NCBI RefSeq assembly: GCF_021018895.1
Contig: NC_079372.1
Span: 19,263,737 to 19,327,736, forward strand
DNA: 64,000 bases
Direction of reading: 5' to 3'
DNA from: Seriola aureovittata
Lineage: Eukaryota > Chordata > Actinopteri > Carangiformes > Carangidae
Positions 11,562-22,937 of the stretch are shown here, piece after piece. Every line of letters begins with the position of its first letter. Within the stretch, counting starts at the first letter, position 1. The position numbers and the translations under genes are program-made. The notes under the pieces are model-generated. The model did not search any database, was not told the DNA's origin, and saw nothing but the letters and a program-made list of their open reading frames with translations.

Positions 11562-12487
11562 CTGCATGACATACACCGTAAGTGCACAGCGTCATTAATA
11601 AAACATACAAACACACAAGGGAGATGCCTCTTTATTGGCGCATCAGATGGAAACAGTGTCCTAGTTTCACTTCTCTTTAAGTTAAGCCTGCACTTATACA
11701 TCAGGAGCATCACAAAGTTAAGATAATTTACATTTCCCTCACGCTGGTTTGCGCAGAGAGGGAACTAAAGGCGCCGCTGGTAGAACAAGATAATGACCCA
11801 CCATAGTGAGGGCAAGAGATTCACTAAATAAATTAGACACAACATCTCTGCACCACCAGTGAGGCATCCTTTTCATTTCAATTAAATAAGAGACAAAAAG
11901 GGGAGGGAATTATTAACTCTGGCCTCCAAGTGCGCTGACAGAATTGGTGGCAAGCCTTTATGGGTGTCTGCTTCCTGATATGAGAAGGCAACTAATTGCA
12001 AAGCGTTCTGTAAAATCTAATTATCTCCTGAGACTTTAAAGAAAGTTGTCCTAGCAAATCTCTAACTGTGACCCCAGACGCCCTTTTATTTGTTTCAGAA
12101 GTGCACTTCTCTCGATTGAAGTGAGAGAGCTGCTCAAGCCGACCTTATGTTCCCGGTAAGAAGAGGCTGCAAACAAAGTCCCAGGATTTGTGCTTTCACA
12201 AAACTGTTGTCATTCTTGACCTGCTGTGCAAACTACAGCACAAGGCGAGGAATCCGAGGTTTAAAAGAGATAGAGAAGAGAAAAAAAAAACAATCCAGCA
12301 GGATTGTTGGGGGTTTCGTTTATGACAAACAAATCGGGGGCTGTTGCAGAGTGCAGAGAACAAAAGGGGAGGATCCTGCTTTTGAAGTTGTAAATTTCCC
12401 CTACAGTGGAACTCCTGAGGGAGATTAGGTGAATGTATGTGAAGGCTGGGAATGAAAGCAGTCAGGACGAAAGATAGAGAGAATATT

Positions 12488-12491
<4 letters not shown>

Positions 12492-12525
<34 letters not shown>
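12492..12525. repeat. (GA)n microsatellite
   Basis: About 17 GA units in the FS7-FS8 intron, creating artificial Ser-Leu ORFs on the opposite strand. Confidence 0.95.
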
Positions 12526-12530
<5 letters not shown>

Positions 12531-13765
12531 CCCGGGGGGCTGGCAGAAAGTTCATTTGAAACAAATTTGTTATTCAAAAAAGGAAACGCAGTCCAACTAA
12601 AAGCTCCCAGCACGGCTGAGAGATTCAAATAAGCATCAGGTAATCAAGGTGTTTCTTCCTCTTCCTGTCTACTTTCAGGGCTCATTCAACTCTCCGTATT
12701 GATGCGCCACCTCTAATGGTGAAATCGATGTCGTAGTGATGGAAGTGCCACTTAGCATAACCCATCTTCTAAAGCAGATTATGGAGCGGGTCACAGTGCA
12801 GCGGATGAAGCTCTGGCCTCTTCCTTGATATGGGTCATCAGAAATGGGCTGTGACAGCTTTCAGTGGTCGATACAGTGGAAGAAGGGGGAGCTTCACTCT
12901 ATTAACTGTGGATACAACGGTGGAGCCGGAGCGTTGTGCAGAGTTCCAGAGGCCACGTCCCCCACAACAGACATCAGAACCTGTTAAGGACTCGATCCGT
13001 CTCCATTTTGAACCAGCAGAAGCTCCGACCCTAATCCTTTGGCTCGAATCTGCTGTTGAAGCTTATCGATCGCGAGCCGCAGTCCCGAGTTAAACTTAAC
13101 ATGTTGTGATGGGGCTAATGTGCTGGTTAATGGCCACCGACATTATCGCGGCCATTTGGCCTCGGACGCCCCCGCCCTGAAAAAGGAGAAGTCAGCTGAC
13201 TCCAGAACCGAGCAGAAAGAGAAATAATGAGAGCTGGGACACTGGCAGCTGGCCACCTGTATCTGTGTACTGTACGCCAACTCAGCACGACACAAAAAGA
13301 AAAAGGGAAGCGCAAGGAGTAGCCAATTCTTATTCCGCTCAGGCCTCCACACAGAGACGAGATAAATAAATAAAAGAGGTGAGACATTAGAATGGAATAA
13401 ATAAAAGTGAAGGGCGAAGAGGGGTCCTAATTAGCTGCTGCTCTTTGATGTGCCCGCCACCCGCTCTGCCTATGAACCTTTCAATTAATACATCCCCAGC
13501 TAAGATGGCTGTATCAGCTATTCTCTCTGCTCTGCCCATCCATTCCTTTTTACTCAATCATGTCAGAAGCCCGAGTCTATTTAGCCAAGGGAGCTCCATT
13601 AAGAAGACAGAATTCAGTGGCGGTGAGAAGAAAGGAAATGAATAGCACAGGAATAATGTCCATGAAAGACAGAGGAGAAAAAAAAAAAAAAACACATTAC
13701 AGGGATTTGACAGTGGAAATAATAGAAGAAGTGATGGAGAAGACGCTATTGTCAAATCTGTCTGG

Positions 13766-13768
<3 letters not shown>

Positions 13769-13820
<52 letters not shown>
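13769..13820. repeat. (TG)26 microsatellite
   Basis: Perfect TG array of about 26 units followed by a short GA run. Confidence 0.97.
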
Positions 13821-13827
<7 letters not shown>

Positions 13828-14270
13828 AAACAGAAGGGAGAAGAAGAGAAGAGGAGGATATGTGTAAATAGTGGAGGATAATGTGTGTAATGGATTGAAG
13901 CCTGAAGATGTTTGGTCAACCGGACATCAACATCCGCGACTCCAGGACGCGACAGATATTATTGCGGTACCTCTGATATCATCACCTGTGTGAATGTCAA
14001 CTTGGACATTTATCATTTGAAAACAAATCCTCCGTCACTGCGGCGTGTGCCACATGGCGAGAGATTGAAAATGGCAACGGTGTTTACCGAAGGATGCAGC
14101 GAGGCGCGATCTGCCTCTTTTTTTTTTCTGTTTTCGCTCCATCGATCAGTCCCTCGTATGACCTGCTCTTGACGGATGTGACAGCCAGTTTATCCAAATA
14201 AAGTTCCCATACGGTAGAGAGGGATAGAGCATCACGCCCGCTGGGGAGAAGGGATGGGGTGTTTGGAGAT

Positions 14271-14273
<3 letters not shown>

Positions 14274-14331
<58 letters not shown>
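14274..14331. repeat. (GA)n microsatellite, about 29 units
   Basis: Perfect purine dinucleotide array in the FS7-FS8 intron. Confidence 0.97.
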
Positions 14332-14334
<3 letters not shown>

Positions 14335-15642
14335 AAGTTTTGTTGCCTCAACAGAAGGTTACAACCCCTGTGATGGATGTACCATGAAGGAAAAATCCGC
14401 TGATTTCACTCCAGTGAGCTCTTGACCCACCCAGCCACCCACTTTGCTTTTTTTTGCAGCTTTCTTTATCTGATCTGTGTGATGTGCGGCGCAGGGAGCG
14501 GACCGTGCGTCACCGTGTGATCCTGCTCTCATAATCTTGTTTATTAAATGTCTATTCAATTAAAAAAAGGGCCTGGGCCCCCGTAGGTGATACACTGCTC
14601 TCAGTTGCCACTTTGTCAGTGTCGAGAAAAGGAGCTGAGGCCAGGCCTACCCGAGTGTGAAATTAAACAGGTGACAAATTTCCCTGTATGGCCAACAGTG
14701 GGAACACTGTCATTTTTCATTACTGCTAAATAAAAGGCGGGAGGAAACAACTTCCATTTTTATGCTCTGTGCCCCCCACCCCCCCCACACAAGACTAATG
14801 AGGATGGTTTTTAAGTCAGGTCTACGTAAGAGTATAAATCACATGTTCACTTCCTCTCCTGGCTTATCTTAGATATGAAGTATTGAGTGGGGGGTTGTGC
14901 ACAGCGGTGATGTACAGCTTTGCTGCTGTCTACAATAGAGACAGAAAATACAGTCTTTGGTCTTACATTTGTGACAGGGTGCTGTATTAGACAATTTATA
15001 CTCCTAATTTTGCCAAAACCTACCACCCATTCGTCTAGTCGGGGGTGAATATATCAACAACAAATCCTTTTTATGGTTTGCAGCTGAAGAGAGGGATCCC
15101 ACAGCCAAACACAGATATTTCAAGGGGGGAAAAACAGCAACTTGGTTTTGATCGTTTTACAATCACACCAAACTTCCTGTGGAGGGTCAGTTCCGATTCA
15201 AGGGGCTGAAAGGACTAGGGACCGAGCCTGCAGATAAAGACAGGACTAGTGGATGCCCCTAATGCGAGATTTATCGATTTGAGACAATCCCATCTCCACC
15301 CCTATCTGTGAAAGCATCGGTGCCCCTTTTGTTGAGAGGCACAATTTTGATGGAGAAGAGTGCAAAATGGAGAGAGACGAGTGGGTGGGATGGCAGGGAG
15401 CGAAAAAAGAAAAGAGAGAAAAAATTCTATTGTGTAAGCCTGATGGTTTTCTCTGAATCAAAATGAGCAAGTGATGGAAAAAAAAAAAAAAAAAAAAAAG
15501 GAGGATGTTCAGACACAGTATGAGAGCGAGAATGAAATAGAAAAAACTAAGCCATCAGGCACCACAAGCAAAGCAATGCCCTTGGGTGGGGAGCAGAGAG
15601 CAGTTTTTTTGCCTGATACCAAACAAGCAAAAGACAATGAGG

Positions 15643-15647
<5 letters not shown>

Positions 15648-15673
<26 letters not shown>
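15648..15673. repeat. (GT)13 microsatellite
   Basis: Short perfect GT array. Confidence 0.93.
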
Positions 15674-16599
15674 AGTGACAGTAAGTCTGCATCGTGGGCA
15701 TACAGTTTCACGTTTGTTCATGCTCCACATACAAAAAAAGGTCACTTGTCTCAGTCAATGAAATGATGTTAAATCGACCACAAGAAGCTTTGGCGGGACC
15801 ATTCGGCTCACAGGCTTCAGGCCAATGTGATAGACAATGGTAGACCGAAAAAAAAAAAGAAAGGAAAAAATGAAAAGAAGGAAACACCCCTGGCTAGCAA
15901 TCAAAATGGAAGTGGATTCCTCTCATCTCTATTTGCTCTGTCCTCCGTCTACCCCCCTCTCTTCCTCTCTTCAGCCATCGCTCCTGCTGGCAGGTGTAAT
16001 CTGCTCCCCTTCACACCTTGTCAGCGGATGACTATGTTCGCCGTGACGACCCACCAGCCACGGGGGAACGGCATCGCTGCCGTCTGCATGACAACCAGAG
16101 GCTGGCACGTTCCTCCCTCCAGGGTTGTCCCCAAGACGGGCCGAGTGAGGGACTGTGATACTCCGCTTCGGTCCGTCACCGCTGATCAAGATATGATTTG
16201 CACGGCGTAATAGATCTCATTTATTCTGAATGTGGAGGAACGATGGAGCTACAGGCGTAAAAATCAGGGATTCTCACATTAAGAGCCATCGATCACACAC
16301 TTAAGCATAATTGGATAGAAGGGCTTGATAAAATATATACCATAAATTCTCAAATATAAGCTCTGGTATTCAATGGCTGTGACTACAGCCCCTCATAAAA
16401 AACCAAGTGAAATTACTCAGGCTATCAAGACTCTTATGGTAAATTCTGCAGAATGCACATGTGATACCCACTGGTCTGCTGAGAAATATTGTTCTCATTC
16501 ACTAATACACCTTAAATACTTAATGCTATGCTATTCTCCAATGTTAATGTCGATGAAACGAAACACTTCCTGCAGATATTTCACATTAAAAGCCTGCTA

Positions 16600-16795
16600 T
16601 CTCTAAGACTCTCTTGAAGACTCATCTCTCCCAAGAGCACCTCCTCTTACTGTGCGTGTCTTTACCTCATCTCCTTATTGAACACATTCAGTACTTAGTA
16701 CTTACACCAAGGTCTCACACTGCACTGAAGTTTTAGTGTTGTCCCTCACTTGTAAATTGCTTTGGATAAATGCGATAAATGTAAATGTAAAAATC
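16600..16795 (+). mobile_element. 3' tail of a fish non-LTR retrotransposon
   Basis: The stretch contains 'gaagactcatctctcc' near the start, 'ttagtgttgtccctcacttg' and 'taaattgctttggataaa' near the end, followed by a short 'aaatgtaaatgt' tail. This block order, with a diverged copy of the 'gtcgctttggataaaagcgtctgctaaatg' signature, is that of a very common teleost LINE 3' end. No reverse transcriptase ORF remains. Orientation is antisense to agrin. Confidence 0.65.
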
Positions 16796-17441
16796 TAAAA
16801 ATGTGTTTGTGTTTCATGTGCTGCTGGAAAGCTAATTTGAAAATGTGAAAATCTTAAATCTTTTAATTCATCTGTACAAGAAGGGGTTCGGTTTCATTGA
16901 CAGTGGCTTAACACAAGATTAAAGAATGCCAAAGTAAGACCAATTGTAATTAATTAGTTTTAATTTATTGGAACAACAACGAGGGGAAGTGTTGAGTTCC
17001 ATAAAAACAAAAAACTAAACAAAAGAAAAAGAAAGCAGCCACAGCTGATAAGAAGTGGGTGAAAAAAGAAGGGGGGCTTCTTACGTATAGAGAATTTACT
17101 GCGGCTGAAGAAATGGAGTATGATATGCACTGATAAACAAGCAAACATGACAGCCAAAGCATGAAGATTATCGTTTCTAAAATGCACAGCTGACCTGAAC
17201 TTAATCACCCAGAAGCCATTTGTGTTCCTGTAACAGGTTTTTTTCAGGGACATGCGGTGTGACTTTCACTTCATCTTGTGCCGTGTTAGCCTGTTGGCAT
17301 GCTGCTGGTGGCATATGCAACCATTATGAAAATCCACAGATGACTGAACACCGTATCACAGGTCACTTGATAAAGATAATTACACCATTGCAATGGCCGA
17401 TTGGTTAATATAATTACACCATTTCAAAGTCCATTTCCTAC

Positions 17442-17642
17442 CTTCATCACAGCTGCCGAGCTTTGCCACATCAATTCTCGCCTTCCGTATGCAGGAGGAC
17501 AGGAGGAGTTCGCAGTTGTTGTCGTAGGTGGCGCCGTCGCTGCCGCACACGGGGGAGTAGGCCTCGTTGAAGCACTGCGGGCACTCGCACTCATTCTGGA
17601 CACACCGGGCGCCCCAGGCACAAACAGTACTGCCGCATGTTT
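17442..17642 (-). CDS. agrn: agrin exon: follistatin-like domain FS7
   Basis: This 201-base exon (67 codons, phase 1-1) encodes a ten-cysteine module starting KTCGSTVCAWGARC, with Kazal core VCGSDGATYDNNCEL and the end LGSCDE. Its acceptor lacks a normal pyrimidine tract: the bases before the final ttacag are a TG-rich run on the transcript strand. The donor GTAGGA is weaker than average. The junction with FS8 restores SCDEDCGSGG, as expected for agrin. Confidence 0.96.
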
Positions 17643-18140
17643 CTGTAACACACAGACACACACAACAGCAGAGGGACCGGTCAGCGCATGACAGGTCAAT
17701 GCAGCAAAGGGAAACATTCATGGAGACGTTTTGATGGATCTCATTCACACCAGAATTCAGAATGCATCTCTGGGAAAGATATTTAAATGAGATTTCTCTT
17801 TTTTCTGTCTGAACTGCGATTCATGCGACTTCCTCTTGTGAAATACCCGCTTTCTTAAAACTGACATATACATGTTCCCTCGGTGATTCCCCATCTGAGT
17901 AAACTGCAATTCCATTTTTTGACAAGTCTGTTAGATTATGACCAGCCCGCCTGCAGCTGTATCAGTTTCCTCATGAGCTCTGCTTTCGAGAGTGAATTCA
18001 GAGCTTCACACATCTTTGTCTAAACTCAACCAGGATTCAAGCTTACACCGAGAACCCTTCATATTATTCATTTGACGTTGAGATTCAGGAAGTATGACAC
18101 CATGTAAGCGTTGGACACACACTGTGTATGCATTACTTAC
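17643..18140 (-). other. agrn: agrin intron FS6-FS7 (498 bases)
   Basis: Short intron. The 3' end on the transcript (17643-17672) is TG-rich in place of a normal pyrimidine tract. Nothing else recognised. Confidence 0.85.
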
Positions 18141-18338
18141 TGCACTCTCCTTGGCTGACCACTCGGAGGTCCATCTGCTCTTTGCAGGCGCGCACATGCA
18201 GCTCGCACTCGCTGTTGTACGTGGTGCCATCACTGCCACACACGGGCTGGTGGGTCTCCACACACTCTGATGCACACACACACTGTCCGCTCTGGGCGTC
18301 GCAGATTGCCCCGAAAGAGCAGTTGGCACAAGCCTCAT
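18141..18338 (-). CDS. agrn: agrin exon: follistatin-like domain FS6
   Basis: This 198-base exon (66 codons, phase 1-1) encodes a ten-cysteine module starting [13 protein letters not shown], with [15 protein letters not shown] as Kazal core and QGEC at the end. The Asn-Cys-Ser near the start is a formal N-glycosylation sequon, though Cys at the middle position makes use uncertain. The acceptor is unusual within this gene in ending tag (ccatctag), and the donor is GTAAGT. A CA-repeat tract lies about 45 to 90 bases upstream of the acceptor on the transcript strand. The next exon is only 498 bases away. Confidence 0.96.
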
Positions 18339-18382
18339 CTAGATGGAGATAAGGAAAAAGGCGAAGGCTTAGTCTTTGTGTG

Positions 18383-18392
18383 CTGATGTGTG

Positions 18393-18427
<35 letters not shown>

Positions 18428-18430
18428 TTG
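18383..18430. repeat. imperfect (TG)n tract upstream of FS6 acceptor
   Basis: TG-rich on the plus strand, so CA-rich on the transcript, starting about 45 bases upstream of the FS6 acceptor. Interrupted by single T bases. Confidence 0.9.
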
Positions 18431-18999
18431 AGGCATTTTTTACCTGACTCTGGAGGCAGGTCAGCTATAATAAATACCCTTTTAAATACCTGCTTTTACA
18501 CTTTTTATATTTTGCTGTGTGGCAGACTTGAAAACGGATCAAAATTAATGCTTGTCATTGATCTGCGAACGTACTGAAGTGCATTTCAAACTGATCTTAC
18601 CTTTTGACGAGCCCTCTCTCAAATGGATATAAAAGTCTTTGTGCGACTGCACAACCTTAACTTTGCATTAAGAATATTATTACTGCACATACTCACTTTC
18701 GCTACAGCCAAGACACTAATCTTTAGGCACTTTTGTGGTCAATATTTAATCAACAACACATATTATTACAGCAAAAAGACAAAGATGTGCCATTTTCAGT
18801 ATTCATTAATCATGAATCTACTCAAAGCAGCATCCACAAAACTATCAAATAATAGAAATAGTAAATAGTAAAAAATTGTTGTATTTGTATTTTTCTTTAT
18901 TTAGCCCTTGGCAGTTGCTGTAGTGCTTAACGATGCAGCGCAGCAGCACAGACATAAGAAGTGCAGAGATGCAAAGTTTCCATACAGAGTGTAGAATTG

Positions 19000-19690
19000 G
19001 TGTAAAACTTTATTGGAGTCCACCGGAGGCAGATTCAATTGATTTGAAATACTTTAGAAATGCATACACCTGTCTATTAAAAGCTGTCACAGTTCATATG
19101 CATGTGGGAGCTAAAAACCAAGCCATGAAATTCAGAAATTTCCCCACAGATAGAATTCTTCCGAGGCACAGATCTGGGGGGGGGTGGGGTGGGGGTGGGG
19201 GGGTAGAGATGCTAAAGTGCTGAAAGTTCCCAGAAGCATCGTGGGAAAACCACTTTTTCTAGAGCTGAAACTTCACAACTGAACACAAAGAACTTCAGAA
19301 AAATCTCTGCAAAAACAGAAGAGTTGGAATAAAAGAGCCAGAAGGACGACCATCCCTGCAGCACTGCATCAATCAGGACTTTATATGAGAGTGGTCAGAA
19401 CTGAAACTACTCCTGAGAAAAAGCCACACGACAGCCCGGCTGGAGTTTGCCAAACGACACTTCAAGGACGCTGAAAGCATGAAGGAAAAAGATTTGCTGG
19501 TCTGATGAGACGAGAATTGAACTCTTTGGCTTGAATGCCAATTGCTGTATCTAGTGACAGCCAGGTACTGCTCATCACCTGCCTACCACCATCCCTTTGA
19601 GGAGGTATGGTGCCAGCATTATCTTTTAAGGATGCTTCTGAGCACCAGGTTCTGGGGAAACTAGTCCGGATTGAGCGAGAAAAGTTCCAC
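19000..19690 (+). mobile_element. decayed Tc1/mariner transposon
   Basis: The sequence follows the order of fish Tc1-like elements. From the 5' side it has 'ttggagtccacc', 'cacacctgtctat'-like, 'aaaaaccaagccatga', 'cgaggcacagatctgggg', 'ctgcagcactgcatcaatcagg', 'ggagtttgccaaa', and a transposase stretch at 19492-19554 reading ICWSDETRIELFGLNANCCI then stop. WSDET is the conserved block around the second catalytic Asp of the DDE domain. The copy has internal deletions, frameshifts and stops, and its 3' part and far inverted repeat are not clear, so it cannot encode an active transposase. The left end is approximate. It lies in intron FS5-FS6, opposite to agrin. Confidence 0.88.
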
Positions 19691-21295
19691 TTTCCTTGTT
19701 GTATCTATCACTTTGTAGGTTGTTCACATCGACTTAAAACTGAGCTATCTTCCACAGCACTTCCAACAGTGAATCATGGCGGATGACATCTGCATTTTCT
19801 CTGCAAAAGACTGCACTGAGACACAAAAAAGGCTTGAGGAGCTTTTCCAGTCTTTACTTTACTTCACTTGGATCATCTTGAGGAACTCGCCTGCGTCTAA
19901 GGGGGCAACACTTTTTTCCCCCCCCTCAAGAAACAGCAAGGCAGGATCAGAGGTGTTCAGGGTAGCGACAAGTGTCACACGGGGGGGAGGGGGCAGGAAA
20001 ACAAATGAGAAGGCAAGCGCGAGGCCTCATCGAGAGACAGTGGCTGCACCTCTCCCTCTGACACCAATTACACCGGGAGGATTGCATTAGCACAGCTCAC
20101 TATCACATTCAATTAGAGGCAGGCTAATAACCTCTGCTGATTTAGCAGTAATTGAGAGAGGCGAGGCTGGCCCCTGGAACCCTTCCGCATTATTAATTTG
20201 TTTATTGCTCTCTTAGAGTCTTTCATTTCATTCATCTCTCCATCTAGCGCTGGCATCCACCCCCTTCTTGGATTAACAGCCTTTTACGGCACTTAACATA
20301 CAGAATATTGCCTGCAGAAGCAATGGATTGTATGTGAGCAGAATGATTTCATACCTTAAAAAAATGAGATGGGTGGAGCATGCAGGATCAATGTTTCCCC
20401 CAAACTGATGTGTATTTTTGGTCTATTCATGGTTCAGCTAATTAGTTCCAAAAGCGACAGCATCCAGTGATATTTTAGACAATAATGTGATTTGTGCTGA
20501 GAGTTTTTCCTCCTTCCACAACGACAGATCCATAAAAAAAGATGTTAGCGAAGCTTTTCTGTGACAAAATAAATAAATAAAAAACAGAAGTGTCTTTAAA
20601 ATGAGAGTTGCTGTGGTTCAGCTATAAATCAGGAAGCGGTGGTGGTGGTGAGTGTTGTCCTTTATCGGGCCTGTGTCCTGATAGCAGCCTCGCCTCTTTA
20701 TCAGCTCTTGCCCCTCGCAGCTGGCTCTTCCACACTGCCTGATCCTCCAGACAACATGCATCACAAACAGACAGAGAAGGAGGGGAGCCTCACTTCAAAG
20801 CCAGGAGAAGAGGGAGAATTATTGCCATTACTGGCAACATTAAGACTTCCGCTTTCTGTCATCTCCGATTCAGACATCTCTGAGTCTGTCTTCGCTAATC
20901 TTGAGTTTCCATGTGCTTCTCTCTCTGAAGGCAGACAAGTTCACCGTCATATAAAAATTCAGACTTTAAGGTGAAACGTCTGACAGGCTAGTCATTATGA
21001 CACATAGGCAGGATGTTAAAAAAGTGAGTGCCAGTGTTGTAACATTAGAGGCTGAGATCTTTCACCTCATTCACATGCCTTACACGTCCAACAATGTGAG
21101 AAGCTCTCCGGTCGAGGAAGATATACAGTCCAACGCAGTGAGTGCAGCATCAAAGTGAGATATTTTAAGGGCTTTTCATGCCAGCTCTAATAAAATCTAA
21201 TACCAACTGTATCCAAAAGAAAACTTAGCTTGAAGAGTGAGCTAAAAATTGTAAAATAAAAAAAAAAAAAAAATTATAGCAAGACAACCCAGGTA

Positions 21296-21500
21296 ATCAC
21301 CAACTGCAGCTCAAAGTTGGCACCAAACGTGACCTACCTCCGGCCCCAATAAACGGCTGCCAGATTGGATATGTCTTGGGCCAGCGGAGGTGGGCAGAGA
21401 ACCAGCAACACACGATACAACACTTGGGCCAGCGTTGAGCCAGCACTGGGGCCCGGATCAGTGGAGATGGGATGATATTTGCGCAACCATTCATCACAAG
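21296..21500. repeat. possible interspersed repeat with 'cttgggccagcg' motifs
   Basis: The motif cttgggccagcg occurs twice about 50 bases apart, with further 'gggcc' and 'gagccagc' pieces. This resembles a teleost repeat rich in 'tgggccag' units that I remember only loosely. Family and borders are unknown. Confidence 0.35.
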
Positions 21501-22848
21501 CCTGACATGAGTCTGGCAATGCGGCGTGCTAAATTTATGCTGTTGTTGGGGTAAACCATTTTGCTACTTGGGAGAAAATCTATATTTCTAAGCCGCATGA
21601 AGCTTTGAAATGAAACACAATATTAATTTTATTTAACGCACACTGGGGTCGTCTTGAATTTACATATCTAAATTGAAAATATTAGCAGCTGAGAAGCAGA
21701 TATTATTGCGTCACATGAGCTGCTTTCATTAACCGTGAACATTTCGTGAGTCATGGAAATTTTAGTGTCATCCCTTCATCTAACAGACGTAATTACACAA
21801 TGTTGTAGGTCACTGCTTTTCTCTTTCTACAAGTCACTCCTCTAATCATCAGACCAAACTCTTTTTTCTTTCTGCTGAGGACCTGTTGAATTTACTCGAG
21901 GTCTCCTTCAGGGGGACCTGAACCTAACGCCGAGAGCCACTGATGTTGGGTGTTGCACTGTGACGGCTTTGGTTGTTGTGTTTGGTGGCAGTATTTGTGG
22001 CGTTTAGATATGAGTGTGAGGCATAGTGGGCAGGTTGGTGTAAAAAGTGGCCTTGAAAGCATGAAGGATTGAGTCATTGAGGAGAGGGGGAAAAAAAAAA
22101 AAAAAAAAAAAATCGGAGGCCCTCCAGCTTTACTGCGTTTTGTTGATATCCTCACCGGGAAAACTCTGAATTGTGGCTGAGGGGTCTGGGCGGAGTATTA
22201 CCTCAGGATTAAGCAGGAAGAAGTAGACTGGTCTGTGTTTTGAAGGCTTGTGAACATGCCTGGATGATAACAACTCCCCCGTCGATGCCTGTCTGGCCAA
22301 TACACTATAAACTCTGCCTCCCACTTTCTCTGCTCCTCCTCATCTTATTTACCCCCATCTCCTTGCCTCCCTGCATTTATTGCCCCCCCCCCCCCCTTTT
22401 TTTCCCCTCTGCCCTCTCTTCACTGCCTCTCTCTCTCCGACCACTCTCACGCTGCTGGTGTGACCTATATTTCTTACTCAACTGTGTATATCATCTCCAA
22501 CACCTGTGGGAGAAAAAAGGAAAATTTGTTATTTCCTTTTTCTCAAATGATTCCGGCGTCTCTGCTCTCATCTGTTTGGGTAAAGCCGTATGAATGGGCC
22601 TTTTTCCGAAGCGACTCATATCCAGCCGGGGGGTCTATTAACTGAGCGCCCCCTCTCCCGCTCCGCAGTACAAGGTTACCCACCATTCAAACGCAGGGGG
22701 GAGGAAAAAAAAAAAATCTGGGAATAATAACAAATGTCACTCATATCGCTATTGGGTTGCACCTGAGTCATATAGATAACCACTATTTTTCTAGCCCAGA
22801 GGGGAGGAAATGAAATTATAGCTAAGGCCCATGAGAGGCTGGAGTGAG

Positions 22849-22849
<1 letters not shown>

Positions 22850-22932
<83 letters not shown>
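22850..22932. repeat. (CA)41 microsatellite
   Basis: Perfect CA array of about 83 bases in intron FS5-FS6. Confidence 0.98.

Positions 22933-22937
<5 letters not shown>

Larger units (their letters stand above)
11562..17441 (-). other. agrn: agrin intron FS7-FS8 (5.9 kb)
   Basis: Intron with four dinucleotide arrays, a 3' retrotransposon tail at 16600-16795 and several A-rich runs (for example 15477-15499). Plus- and minus-strand ORFs here are short or built on repeats. I see no conserved protein or RNA gene. Confidence 0.75.
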
